NCBI GenBank assembly: GCA_020722065.1
Contig: DYLK01000001.1
Coordinates: 80,387-144,386 of the forward strand
Length of the DNA stretch: 64,000 nucleotides
Direction of reading: 5' to 3'
Origin: Melioribacter roseus
GTDB lineage: Bacteria; Bacteroidota; Ignavibacteria; Ignavibacteriales; Melioribacteraceae
This document shows, piece by piece, positions 30,301 to 38,080 of this stretch (positions are counted from its first letter, which is position 1; the number at the start of each line of letters is the position of its first letter). The translations under genes and the position numbers were made by a program. The notes under the pieces are model-generated. The model was given only the letters and a program-made list of their open reading frames with translations, searched no databases and was not told the DNA's origin.

Positions 30301-33300
30301 ATATGATATCAAAAATCAAGAAATTGAAGTTTTTTCAGAGTATTTTGGAATATACAATCCAACTTTGGAATTGATTTATCCAAATGGGAACCAACATTTT
30401 CAAGCAGGAAAAACTTATCCAATTATTTGGAATTCGCAATTAGTTGACCAAATTTCAATTGAATATAGCTTGGATAATGGAACAAATTGGACAACTATTT
30501 CTCTTGCAACTGAAGCAAATCTTGGTAAAATAGATTGGCAAGTTCCTGACACAATTTTTTCGAGCACAGCAAAAATTAGAATAATCAATTTATCATCACC
30601 ATTTATTCGCGATAGCAGTTCAACAAGTTTTAAGATTACACAAATTAATTTGTTAAGTCCGAATGCAAACGAATATCTTGAAGCTGGAAAAACATATAAA
30701 ATTAAGTGGAACGCAAGCGATACTTTCAATAGAATGAAAATTTTATATTCAACAGATGGTGGAAATATTTGGAATATAATTTCAGGCGGGACAAATGTAA
30801 ATCAAGCATTAGATAGTTTAAATTGGACAGTTCCAAATAGTACTGCTTCAAATCAAACACAGATAAAAATTCAAGTTCAAGATGCAGATTCAATTAATTC
30901 AATTTCATCGAATTTTAATACTGGTTGGGTGAATTTACTTTCACCAAACGGTGGAGAAATTTATTTAAATGGGAAAAATCTTGAAGTTCAATGGCAAAAT
31001 GGAAATTCAACAAGTGAAATATTAGTAGAAATTATCGATAAAACCGATAGAACAATTATTGCCTCAAAATCTGATTCTGCTAATTTCGGCTTTACAAACA
31101 TACTTATTCCACCAACTTATATTGGCGATTCGCTATTTGTTCGAATTAGTGATTTTGCTTCGGATTATGAATTTTCAGATTCATCAAATTCTGTTTTTTC
31201 AGTAACTCATTTAACCGTTATTAAACCAGAAGAAAACACAAATTGGAGTTCGGGGTCAAAACAAGTTATTGAATGGCAAAATGGTAATTATATCGATTCA
31301 TTAGATTTTGAATATTCATTAGATAACGGACAAACTTGGACAACAATCGCAACAAAAATTCCAAGTAATCAAGATACTTTACATTGGATTTTGCCTGACC
31401 AAGTAAATTCGCCAAATTGTTTAGTTCGTGCTTTCGAATCAGATTTTAATGAACTTGCTGATACATCAGAAAAATTTGCTATTTATCAAGCTACTTTGGA
31501 GTTGTTTTCATTAGATGGAAATGAAAAAATTAACGCTGGCAAACCTTATCAAATCAATTGGGGAAGTCAGTTTATTACAAATATTATGATTGAAGTTTCA
31601 TATAATGCAGGTAGAAATTGGGATACTCTTTCGACAAGCATTATTGCTACAGATTCAAATTGGACTTGGAATGTTCCCGCAGGAATTTCAACTGATTCTG
31701 CTTTGATTAGAATTAGCGATGTAACAAATTTTTCACTTCAAGATGAAAGTACAAATTATTTCTCAATTGGATGGATAGATATTCAAAATCCAGTTAATGG
31801 CACAAATTGGCTTGCCGAAAGAACACATGAAATCACTTGGACACATAGTCAAAGTGTTAGAAGAGTAAATTTGTTCTATTCATTAACAAATTCAACATTA
31901 GATGAAGATTTAGTGCCAATTGCTACAAATATTAATGCAACAGATTCAAGCTATTTGTGGGAAATCCCACATATTTTTAGCTCGAACGCAAACATTGTGA
32001 TAAAAGACGCTGAATCAGGCGAAAATCTTTTCGATTCATCTGATAGATTCATAATTAGTATATTAAACATTTTAACACCAAACGGTGGTGAGTTTATTCA
32101 AAGTGGAACTAATTACGAAATTACTTGGGAAGTTAGCGATCAAATTTATAGATTTTTAAATATTGCTTATTCACTAAATGGCGGGAAAAATTGGTTAACT
32201 ATTGCAAATAATGTAGTTAGTTCAGATAGTAATTATTTATGGGCAATTCCAGAAGGAATTTCGTCAGATTCTGCTACAATTCGAATTTCAAATTCATCAA
32301 ATTCAAATATTTATGATACGAGCTCATCATTTTTTAATATTGGTGGTCTAGAACTTACTTCACATAATTCTTTTGATAAATATCTTGAAAATTCATACAC
32401 GGATATTACATGGTCGGCTTCATCTAATATTTCAAAAGTTGATATTCATTACAAAACAAACGAAAATGTTTGGAAACCGATTGTTTTAGCACTCGATGCA
32501 AATCTTCAAACATATCATTGGAAATTGCCTGAAGATACTGGAGATTCGTGTTATATTAGAATAAGAGATAATAGTAATCCGTTACTTTATGATTATTCTA
32601 ATTCTAATTTTGCTATTACAAAACTGAAATTATTATCATTAAATAACGGTGGAGTTTTCCAACTTGGTAAAGATTTAGATATTTATTGGGAAAGCGAATA
32701 TTTGGATTATCTTACTTTTGAATTTTCAACAGATTCAACAAATTGGACACGAATTAACACAAGTTCAATCGAAGCTGATTCTGGACATTACGTTTGGAAT
32801 TTGCCTGATGAAATTAGTTATGCTTCCCCAAATTATATTGTTCGTCTTGTTGATGAAGATTTTCCAAATGTTGCAGATACATCAAACAAAATTTTCACTT
32901 TGAGTTACTTGAAATTAATTTCTCCGAATGGTGGAAGTGAACAACAAATTGGAACTTCGTACGAAATATTGTGGAGTGCAAGCGAAAATACAATTTCTAC
33001 AGTAAATCTTTATGTTGAAATAAACCAAACTTGGGTCCCAATTCAGGCATTAATTCCAACTACAGAGAATACTTATAATTGGGTGATAAACACCGATGCT
33101 TCGCCTTCATCTCGAATTAAAATTGAAGATTCGCAAAATAATTCCATTTTTGATGTAAGCGATTCTACATTTGTCATTTCGCATCTCGAAATTATCTTCC
33201 CAAATGGTGGAAATGCTCAGAAATTACAAGTCGGAAGGACTTACGAAGTAACTTGGGAAAGTACTTATATCAACAATTTGATTTTACAATATTCAGCAAA

Positions 33301-35248
33301 TAATGGATCGCAATGGAATCCAGTTGGTGTTTCGCCAGCAGAGAATAATAGTTATTTGTGGACAATTCCAAATAGTCCATCTCTAAATGCTTTATTTAAA
33401 ATCACCGATTTGAATTACAATTCTGTTTATGATGAAAGTGATAACAATTTCTCAATTGTTTCTTTACGCGTAACTTCTCCAAACACTTACACAGCATATA
33501 ATATTGGGACAACACATTCAATAACTTGGGAAAGTACTAATTTGGATAGCGTTCGAATTCAATTATCAATTGATGGTGGAAATACATATCCAATCGAAAT
33601 TGCTAAACTTAGTGCAAATCAACAAAATTATAATTGGACAATCCCAAATATTTCTAGTTCAAATGCAAGAATTAGAATTACAGACATTTATGATAATTTA
33701 GTTTATGACGAAAGCGACACGACTTTCTTAATGGGAACTTTCCCTGTGGTTATTCCAGAAAGCGAAAAGCAAAGCAAAACTATTAATTTACTATACGAAT
33801 TGCCTAATGTTGGTGAAGAATTAAGAATTGAAAGATTTTATTTCAGGAGTTTAACAGGGAATAATGTTGATGGAAAAACTTATTTATTAGAAGATTATTC
33901 GAATTTGGTTGCTCCAGCTCGTGATACTATAAAATGGAATTCACTCGGACAATTACCAAATTTTGAAGGAAATATTATTTTCCAAATACGTTTCCAATCA
34001 AATTATGGTGTCTATTATGATGTAATAGTTGATACATTATTAATTGATAACAAAGCTCCAACATTCAACAATTCCAGCTTTGTAATTTCACAATCACCAG
34101 AAATTTATGGTTGGGATGTTGCACTAGTAAATTGGGAATCGGCAGTTGATTCCTCTCAACCAGTTTTATATGATTTGTATGTTTCTGAAAATACAACTTT
34201 CCCTGAAGTTCCATTAGTTTCAAACTATGGTGAAACAGGATTTATTCGAAATCTGGCAAATTATTCGACTTATTATTTCAAAATTGTACTTACAGATTTG
34301 TTTGGCAATACAACATCGTTTACAAAATCATATAAAACAAAAATTTTAGCAGATTATGATGGTTTGGGAAATGTAGATGCAATCGATTTGACGAATTTTG
34401 TTACACTTTGGTCAAGTGGAGATTCCACACAAGGTGTCGATTTGTACCCATACACTGGAACAATTCCGCAACCAACTATAAATCCAGATGACATACTGAA
34501 TGCATTTGATTTATTAGTCTTTAGAGATATGTGGATTTATGATAAATTCAATAATTTGTTACCTAAATCAAATTATTCTACTAAAATGTTTGATAGGAAC
34601 GACTTAGCAATTAGTGGCAAGCAAGAATCAGTAGATTTTAATTTTGAAATTAATTCATTAGCTATTGGTGGTTCTGTTGAACTACTATACAATCCCGATA
34701 TGTTCAATTTAGATTCAATTAGATTTTTATCCGAGTTTAACGAATCAGATTTGTTTGTACTTACATTTGTAGATACAGCACAAGGACGAATATTATTCGA
34801 TTTTGCATCACTTTCTGGAGAATTGTTTTCAAATAAATATTCAATTCACGCAAGTATCAATTCAAATTTGAGTAGGGAAGTTAAAACAGATTCAATACTT
34901 TTTGTATATAAATCTATTACAAAAGATCGACAAATAACTACTGAAGGAAAAGTGTTTAATTTGAATTATGTCCCCGATAAATTTAAATTATATCAAAATT
35001 ATCCTAATCCATTTAATCCATCTACAACAATTGAATTTGATATTGCGAAAAAAACCAAAGTAACGCTAAAATTATATAACATTTTAGGCGAAGAAATCTT
35101 TACAATTGTAAATAAAGAATTAAATGCTGGAAATTATAGAGAAATTGTAGATTTGAACAGACTAAAAGGTTTAGCAAGTGGCGTTTATTTCTATCGAATT
35201 GTAGCTGATAATTTTGTCCAAACAAAAAAAATGATACTTCTTAAGTAA
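21341..35248 (+). CDS. Giant T9SS-exported surface protein with about 44 Ig-like repeats
   Basis: The protein has 4635 residues. The signal peptide (1-21, ending AFAQ) is followed by about 44 tandem repeats of roughly 92 residues (22 to about 4130). Each has the plan L.PNGGE.W..G....I.W, then S.DGG..W..I, y.W.vP, .irI.D and DeSd..F.I, which resembles Kre9/KNH-type (Ser-Thr-rich GPI) Ig-like domains. Next come a non-repeat beta region (about 4131-4330), a dockerin-like pair of calcium loops starting near Asp4338 with DYDGLGNVDAID, a cohesin-like domain (about 4420-4540) and a type-A T9SS sorting domain (about 4545-4635; NYPNPFNPS at 4553-4561). It is therefore probably carried across the outer membrane by T9SS and attached to the surface. 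A long fibrous adhesin, in the manner of SprB, is the likely role. Repeats 25 and 27 are encoded by identical DNA. Confidence 0.9.
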   Translation: MKLKINYILFFILLLAGTAFAQKTISVTYPNGNERIKIGNTINILWTSNQVANVNIYLSYDGGSSWSAIATNVQASLGRYTWFIDSTSINPSQQAKIRISDVSQASIRDESNNNFTLSKIHINYPFSDEIIQRNSATSINWETSNDISLLTLQFSGNGGDSWQTIETNINSSSVNSYIYNFDGNPTTEARIKIYDQSDPSNIFYETGNFTIAELELTSPNGGEILEVGDVFTITWQSENIPFVNLEYSIDGGDWTTIENSVNGGLQRYSWEVPDVLSSQVLVKISNSDNPEIFDISESDFTIENLQIVEPNSADFWEIGEIANITWNSNINGNIDIELSIDGGNTFPISIAENIDATLGFYQYTVPNNPTNLARVRILQNSQTIDESDGDFTIGAISIQNPLGGENWVAGTYNTISWTNTEGIEVVTIDYSTDGGNNWNTIISSYSTTNSGGSYSWYIPYGVWANSAIIRVYDAVTSLGKTTNISNPFSIASIQITSPLNATIYNWGDILPITWTASPNITDVRIEYSTDWGNNYVLIESGIPSASGNYNWTIPNGISSSGMKIRITAEENSNYSSTNDGYFTIGNVQLLTPNGTEEIIGGISYPITWTATNSVAFIRLEYSIDGGNNYTNIPGAAFINAADGTYYWTVPFILTTQARIRISDSQTGNLVDASDSDFSIGLLQITNPTSGQAFSPNQAINITWNAENVSNVTLEFSSDGGINWETIVAGIDANLETYSWEIPNSYTNNAVIRISDFGNSSNYQLSGYFRITNLELTYPNGGEIFQSGKEYQITYNYSTATSSVNFELSLDAGLSWMPIESNVAANGIYSWNVPNVATNLGRIRIVDSQNSSILDESDANFTIKQLQITFPNGGNYFLVDSNTTINWISQQVNNIKIEYSTDNGGIWYEIESSVPAASQSYNWIVPNTSTQQALIRLTDADYPQYDIADTSDNTFEINQFYVTNPNGSESYVVNENVTIQWHAHPSVATVRLDYSTNNGNSWALIANGVQASDLEYIWNTPNVVTTQALVRIVNEADIDIFDISNANFSIGSITLTSPNGGEKWQLGSTQSIQWQNIPSISNIDILFSEDNGSNWTTIASNVNANLESWDWLVDGNTTGQALIRIQNSTNSEVYDESDSTFSVADINITSPNGGEDFQTNQDLAILWNSSNVNLVTIQYSDNNGTDWFDIASGVAASSGEYHWTIPLNLVTTDLLIRIYDNAFPSVFDISDAISSTHRLVLTTPINAEGWTRGENYNIEWEVGNIDRINLDYSFDGGESWNSITTNYLASNLSYNWLVPDTLITREGLIRISDTNLPEIKDSNVTYFRTGKIEVTLPNSSTIAQGGSVQQVTWVADSSITNVKIEYTVDNANWSELESSYTASVGVYSFVLPNTSTSVAKVRITDAAQNSDISDESDFFTINNLQLTYPTSSSLWMNENSYDITWTSSNIINVGLQLSVDNGNSWQTITNSTSAATGSYSWFVPDSIDSREVRIKIYDADNTSAFDSSDAFTIGSIKINSPELSDVWQYNSDYQIKWNSSQNLGQLRLEYSTDGTNWNFMSFVNSTDSVYNWRITQIQQSASVYLRLYDSDSDLNSDDFILDVSPIFGIVNLDLQIPGSTTQWQANSTQQITWGNYPNNGLLNTVSLLVSWNNGNSWETIANNVNYTDYSYDWTIPDTTSNQVRVKIVSNDYPTISDSVASAFRISDLEITNITTETEFQANRSNQITWDYDFVNRITLSYSLDNGNNWNTIIQNLQANTNSYNWQIPAGISTNQAIIRIFDSQNSNIINLSEVFTIKNLDLTSPNGSETWDNDNPHSINWNFGLVNRVNLSYSLNSGQTWTDIVLNQDATLGTYSWLIPSDLSSSSALIRIIDSENPEIRDSSQQVFNIVNFELTNPVGGEKWQVGKTYPISWQIDNSVSSVSLQYSINGGMNWNEIVGNINPSTTTTYNWEIPAGSSTNQAQIRISDNSSGVYFESGFFTIADLTIQTPAVSEYINSKFNYEITWTSNYIDDVKIQYSTDNINWNTIVDSVSSALGSYIWVIPSSLSSNTTYLQIVDIDNANIFTRMNSPFTVGQIEVTSPNGGEVLQSGQTHTITWDYSSSISRFNIKYSIDNGTNWENIATGTTATGSYDWLIPSSLSEDSILIRILDANSGGIIADTSDSYFSVNTLAITSPVGNENLQVGKTLNITWNSGTNVTNVDLEYITSSNLTWQSIASNLTASDESYSWVIPNIADDNVRIRLKSSTNSQIADTSEIFRIANVSITEPNSSEKWQVGDVHTIEWTKTSNVSSVNLYYQTETNEWKEISLNYQSTNNQYLWTIPNDVSEHVNILLEDGQSANIFDTLETEIVISNLAITNPTNATNWQSGKVGTIRWTNSDDVRKVAVEYSINSGNSWEVITDSVLATDNQINWTIPTNVNGNSILVRMFDIDSPTLDDTSSAFRIANVSITEPNSSEKWQVGDVHTIEWTKTSNVSSVNLYYQTETNEWKEISLNYQSTNNQYLWTIPNDVSEHVNILLEDGQSANIFDTLETEIVISNLAITNPTNATNWIAGTTQNINWTKTSDIRKIAVFYSIDNGNNWITISDSTNSGGTLEWNIPSSISSDLVKIRINDIDFPEVNDTSEVFSISSASLSLISPNGNAFWQVGKEYQISWTATSNISLINLYYSLDGGNNWTLATSNLAASLQNYQFEPTSGMISDSFKVKIEDATNTFLSDSSSNNNFVRDIKILSPQLGEHLQANRNEEITWQNSVNVTNVLIQYSADGTNWVTLPNTPIASNTSPYNWLVSNIPTTSGRIRISDAQSNFAIVDTSDIFSVSSLTFLTPNSYDIYQNGDSVRFTWQNSSDIQSLQFSYSYDRTNWNLIDNQPISSSLSEYWWNIDESICGDSVWFKIFDSNYPSVYDSSTTAISVEQIQVISPNSDDNWQVNTNHIISWTTCNVDSISIKYSTNGGNSWFKIADSIDANSVNSYTWRVPNIETDSALIKIYDIKNQEIEVFSEYFGIYNPTLELIYPNGNQHFQAGKTYPIIWNSQLVDQISIEYSLDNGTNWTTISLATEANLGKIDWQVPDTIFSSTAKIRIINLSSPFIRDSSSTSFKITQINLLSPNANEYLEAGKTYKIKWNASDTFNRMKILYSTDGGNIWNIISGGTNVNQALDSLNWTVPNSTASNQTQIKIQVQDADSINSISSNFNTGWVNLLSPNGGEIYLNGKNLEVQWQNGNSTSEILVEIIDKTDRTIIASKSDSANFGFTNILIPPTYIGDSLFVRISDFASDYEFSDSSNSVFSVTHLTVIKPEENTNWSSGSKQVIEWQNGNYIDSLDFEYSLDNGQTWTTIATKIPSNQDTLHWILPDQVNSPNCLVRAFESDFNELADTSEKFAIYQATLELFSLDGNEKINAGKPYQINWGSQFITNIMIEVSYNAGRNWDTLSTSIIATDSNWTWNVPAGISTDSALIRISDVTNFSLQDESTNYFSIGWIDIQNPVNGTNWLAERTHEITWTHSQSVRRVNLFYSLTNSTLDEDLVPIATNINATDSSYLWEIPHIFSSNANIVIKDAESGENLFDSSDRFIISILNILTPNGGEFIQSGTNYEITWEVSDQIYRFLNIAYSLNGGKNWLTIANNVVSSDSNYLWAIPEGISSDSATIRISNSSNSNIYDTSSSFFNIGGLELTSHNSFDKYLENSYTDITWSASSNISKVDIHYKTNENVWKPIVLALDANLQTYHWKLPEDTGDSCYIRIRDNSNPLLYDYSNSNFAITKLKLLSLNNGGVFQLGKDLDIYWESEYLDYLTFEFSTDSTNWTRINTSSIEADSGHYVWNLPDEISYASPNYIVRLVDEDFPNVADTSNKIFTLSYLKLISPNGGSEQQIGTSYEILWSASENTISTVNLYVEINQTWVPIQALIPTTENTYNWVINTDASPSSRIKIEDSQNNSIFDVSDSTFVISHLEIIFPNGGNAQKLQVGRTYEVTWESTYINNLILQYSANNGSQWNPVGVSPAENNSYLWTIPNSPSLNALFKITDLNYNSVYDESDNNFSIVSLRVTSPNTYTAYNIGTTHSITWESTNLDSVRIQLSIDGGNTYPIEIAKLSANQQNYNWTIPNISSSNARIRITDIYDNLVYDESDTTFLMGTFPVVIPESEKQSKTINLLYELPNVGEELRIERFYFRSLTGNNVDGKTYLLEDYSNLVAPARDTIKWNSLGQLPNFEGNIIFQIRFQSNYGVYYDVIVDTLLIDNKAPTFNNSSFVISQSPEIYGWDVALVNWESAVDSSQPVLYDLYVSENTTFPEVPLVSNYGETGFIRNLANYSTYYFKIVLTDLFGNTTSFTKSYKTKILADYDGLGNVDAIDLTNFVTLWSSGDSTQGVDLYPYTGTIPQPTINPDDILNAFDLLVFRDMWIYDKFNNLLPKSNYSTKMFDRNDLAISGKQESVDFNFEINSLAIGGSVELLYNPDMFNLDSIRFLSEFNESDLFVLTFVDTAQGRILFDFASLSGELFSNKYSIHASINSNLSREVKTDSILFVYKSITKDRQITTEGKVFNLNYVPDKFKLYQNYPNPFNPSTTIEFDIAKKTKVTLKLYNILGEEIFTIVNKELNAGNYREIVDLNRLKGLASGVYFYRIVADNFVQTKKMILLK
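28111..28438 (+). repeat. Identical direct repeat, copy 1, inside the giant gene
   Basis: These 328 bases recur without a difference that I can find at 28666-28993, 555 bases (exactly 185 codons) downstream. The copy covers one Ig-like repeat and the first dozen residues of the next. All other repeats in the gene are diverged. Confidence 0.95.
28666..28993 (+). repeat. Identical direct repeat, copy 2, inside the giant gene
   Basis: This is the second copy of the 328-base block at 28111. The 227-base sequence between the copies belongs to a diverged repeat. The 185-codon offset keeps frame, so recombination between copies would add or remove two domains without breaking the protein. Confidence 0.95.
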
Positions 35249-35280
35249 TTAGCAATGTTTGACATTATATTTATGCAATA

Positions 35281-35307
35281 GGTTGACTAAAAATGAAAAA
35301 GTCAACT
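35281..35307 (+). terminator. Hairpin after the giant gene
   Basis: GGTTGACT (35281-35288) pairs with AGTCAACT (35300-35307), 8 bases with one G-T pair and an 11-base A-rich loop. No T-tract follows, so termination here is only suggested. The rest of the 290-base gap up to nqrA holds no gene I can support. Confidence 0.35.
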
Positions 35308-35503
35308 ATAACAAACTAAAGATGCAAGAAATATTACCCAAAGAAAGATCTAATTAATTATAATTTTCAATGAAATTCAAAAAGGAAGTAGTAAATAAAG
35401 TTCTGTCTGAGGAATTAATAAAAACATTTATCTTTCTAAATAAATCAAATCAATTCTCTGAAATTTTTTTATGAAAATATTTTTATAAAGTATTTCTTCT
35501 TTG

Positions 35504-35511
35504 TATGTTTG
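35504..35511 (+). promoter_or_regulatory. Candidate -7 promoter element of the nqr operon
   Basis: TATGTTTG matches the Bacteroidota -7 consensus TAnnTTTG exactly; the -33 region is only TTTT at the right distance. Transcription would begin around 35518. This argues against a TTG start at 35509 and for an ATG at 35533 or later. Confidence 0.45.
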
Positions 35512-35538
35512 GATTTTCAAAATAAGATAATAATGTTT

Positions 35539-36876
35539 ATGGCTAAAATGAAAATCAAAAAAGGTTTAGACCTTCCAATAAACGGCTCACCAAAACAAGA
35601 TATTTCAAATACAATTTTAACAAAAAAAGTGGCTTTACTCGGGGATGATTACATCGGGTTAAAACCAACTATGCTTGTTAATGTTGGGGATGAAGTAAAA
35701 AAAGGACAACTTCTTTTTACTGATAAGAAGACTCCTGGAGTTAAATTTACTTCGCCAGCAGCTGGTAAAGTTATTGAAATTAATAGAGGTGAGCGAAGAG
35801 CTTTTAAATCAATTGTTATTGAAAAAAGCGGAAACGACGAAGTAACGTTTAAAAGTTATTCAGAAAAAGAATTAGATAGCTTAAATTCGGAGCAAATTAA
35901 AGAGAATTTGATTGAATCGGGTTTGTGGACTTCAATTAGAGTTCGTCCTTTTTCAAAAGTTGCTAATCCAGCAACAACTCCACATTCAATTTTTGTTACT
36001 GCAATGGATTCAAACCCACTTGCACCACAAATTGAAAAAATTATTGCTGGAAAGGAAAAAGCCTTTGAAAATGGTTTAAAAGTCCTAAATAATTTAATTG
36101 AAGGAAGTATTTTTCTTTGTAAAGCACCAAACACCAATATTCCAACAATTAGCTCGCCAAAACTAAAAGTTGAAGAGTTTGAAGGACCACATCCAAGTGG
36201 TTTGGTTGGAACTCACATCCACTTTTTAGACCCAGTTAGTTCGTCAAAAAAAGTTTGGTACGTAAATTTGCAGGATGTAATTGCAATTGGAATGCTTTTT
36301 ACAACTGGAAAAATCTTTACCGAAAGAGTTATCTCGCTTGGCGGCTCGCAAGTGAAAAATCCAACATTAATTAAAACAGAAATTGGTGCTTCTATTGATG
36401 AACTTGTTAAAGGTTTATTAATTGAAGGCGAAAACCGAGTTATTTCTGGTTCGGTGCTAAGTGGATTTCACGCAACTGGCAGTTTAGCTTATCTTGGTAG
36501 ATTTCATCAACAAATTTCGGTTATTAAAGAAGACACTAAACGCGAATTTTTAGGTTGGGTAAATCCTTTTGGAAATAGATTTTCGGTTAAATCCGTGTTA
36601 TTTCCTAAAAAACAACTAGATTTTTCAACATCTACACATGGTGGTCTTCGTTCAATTGTTCCAATTGGCAGTTATGAAAAAGTAATGCCTTTGGATATTC
36701 TTCCAAATTATTTATTACGTTCATTAGCAATAAATGATATTGAAGAAGCAGAACAACTTGGTTGCTTAGAGTTAGATGAAGAAGATTTAGCATTATGTAC
36801 TTTTGTATGTCCATCAAAAATAAATCATGGTGAAAATTTAAGAAACAGTTTAAATAAAATAGAAAAAGAAGGTTAA
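35539..36876 (+). CDS. nqrA: Na+-translocating NADH:quinone reductase subunit A
   Basis: NqrA is the peripheral quinone-side subunit of the six-subunit sodium pump. The N-terminus [13 protein letters not shown], followed by [40 protein letters not shown] and [15 protein letters not shown], is near-identical to my recollection of family members. The length of about 445 residues is normal. I chose the ATG at 35539. The ATG at 35548 (MKIKKGLDL) would fit homologues equally well, and a TTG at 35509 lies on the likely promoter. It opens the operon nqrABCDEF; the next start is 4 bases on. Confidence 0.95.
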   Translation: MAKMKIKKGLDLPINGSPKQDISNTILTKKVALLGDDYIGLKPTMLVNVGDEVKKGQLLFTDKKTPGVKFTSPAAGKVIEINRGERRAFKSIVIEKSGNDEVTFKSYSEKELDSLNSEQIKENLIESGLWTSIRVRPFSKVANPATTPHSIFVTAMDSNPLAPQIEKIIAGKEKAFENGLKVLNNLIEGSIFLCKAPNTNIPTISSPKLKVEEFEGPHPSGLVGTHIHFLDPVSSSKKVWYVNLQDVIAIGMLFTTGKIFTERVISLGGSQVKNPTLIKTEIGASIDELVKGLLIEGENRVISGSVLSGFHATGSLAYLGRFHQQISVIKEDTKREFLGWVNPFGNRFSVKSVLFPKKQLDFSTSTHGGLRSIVPIGSYEKVMPLDILPNYLLRSLAINDIEEAEQLGCLELDEEDLALCTFVCPSKINHGENLRNSLNKIEKEG

Positions 36877-36880
36877 TTAA

Positions 36881-38080
36881 GTGAAATTCCTTAGAAATTT
36901 TTTAGATAAGCAAAGCAAAAATTTTGAAGCTGGAGGGAAGTTTCCTAAACTATACCCTCTCTTTGAAGCGGTTGATACTTTGCTTTACACGACTGGCAAA
37001 GTTACATCTAAAGGACCACACGTTCGCGATGCGTTAGATCTTAAGCGAATGATGTTAACTGTAATTTATGCCTTAATTCCAGCTATAATAATGGCTTTAT
37101 ATAATACTGGCTACCAATCAAATCTTGGAATTACAGGTATTTCAGATTATGAACCAACTGGCTGGCAACAACAATTTTTTATGATGTTAGGACTAACATT
37201 CGATTCAACTTCAATTTTAAGTAACATGGTTTTAGGAGCACTTTACTTCTTTCCTGTTTATCTTGTTACAGTTGTAGTTGGTGGTTTTTGGGAAGTCCTT
37301 TTTGCAGTAATTAGAAAACACGAAATTAATGAAGGCTTTTTTGTTACAAGCATGCTTTTCCCTCTAATTTTACCTCCTGATATTCCTTATTGGCAAGTTG
37401 CTATAGGAATTTCTTTTGGTGTTGTTATTGGGAAAGAAGTTTTTGGCGGTGTTGGAATGAATATTCTAAATCCAGCTTTAACTGGAAGAGTATTTTTATT
37501 CTTTGCTTATCCTGCACAAATTTCTGGCGATAAAGTTTGGGTTGCCGTTGATGGAATGAGTCAAGCTACTCCATTAGCTCAACTTGCTGATTCTTCAATG
37601 CACTTAACTTATTCTTGGTGGGATGCATTTATTGGCTTAATTCCTGGCTCAATGGGTGAAACTTCAACACTTGCAATTTTAATTGGAGCATTTATTTTAA
37701 TAGTAACAAAAATTGGCTCTTGGCGAATTATGGCAAGCATTCTTTTGGGAATGACACTTATGTCGCTTACTTTTAATTTAATTGGAAGTTCCACAAATCC
37801 GATGTTTGCAGTTACACCAATTTGGCATTTAGTTCTTGGTGGTTTTGCTTTTGGAACTGTTTTTATGGCAACTGACCCCGTTACAGCAGCTTTAACTGAA
37901 AAAGGTAAATTCTATTATGGATTATTTATCGGAATTTTGGTGGTTTTAGTTCGTGTTGTAAATCCTGCATTCCCCGAAGGAATGATGTTGGCAATATTAT
38001 TTATGAATGTATTTTCACCAATTATTGACCGATTTGTAATTAAAAGTAACATTAAGAGGAGGCTAGCAAGAAATGTCTAA
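36881..38080 (+). CDS. nqrB: Na+-translocating NADH:quinone reductase subunit B
   Basis: This integral membrane subunit binds a covalent FMN and riboflavin and forms part of the sodium path. The 399-residue protein starts with GTG, preceded by AAGAAGG. It has about ten membrane helices and family landmarks such as [46 protein letters not shown] and [16 protein letters not shown]. The flavinylation site reads DGMSQATPL (Asp224 to Thr230), where the usual consensus has Gly in place of Gln228. Thr230 is the expected FMN attachment residue. It overlaps nqrC by 8 bases. Confidence 0.96.
   Translation: MKFLRNFLDKQSKNFEAGGKFPKLYPLFEAVDTLLYTTGKVTSKGPHVRDALDLKRMMLTVIYALIPAIIMALYNTGYQSNLGITGISDYEPTGWQQQFFMMLGLTFDSTSILSNMVLGALYFFPVYLVTVVVGGFWEVLFAVIRKHEINEGFFVTSMLFPLILPPDIPYWQVAIGISFGVVIGKEVFGGVGMNILNPALTGRVFLFFAYPAQISGDKVWVAVDGMSQATPLAQLADSSMHLTYSWWDAFIGLIPGSMGETSTLAILIGAFILIVTKIGSWRIMASILLGMTLMSLTFNLIGSSTNPMFAVTPIWHLVLGGFAFGTVFMATDPVTAALTEKGKFYYGLFIGILVVLVRVVNPAFPEGMMLAILFMNVFSPIIDRFVIKSNIKRRLARNV

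Noticed and set aside
21949-30729. Several antisense open frames of 60-140 codons across the giant gene
   Set aside because: They recur at equivalent places in the Ig repeats and are shadows of the repeated coding sequence.
21341-33740. CRISPR-like or satellite periodicity
   Set aside because: The periodicity is protein-domain based (about 276 bases), diverged at DNA level apart from the single identical pair, and fully inside one open frame.
35370-35474. 34-codon open frame starting MKFKKEVV between the giant gene and nqrA
   Set aside because: No ribosome-binding site, very short and Lys/Ile-rich as expected by chance in AT-rich DNA.
35509-35538. TTG start for nqrA at 35509
   Set aside because: It coincides with a perfect -7 promoter element and gives a non-homologous N-terminal extension; ATG at 35539 or 35548 fits family N-termini.
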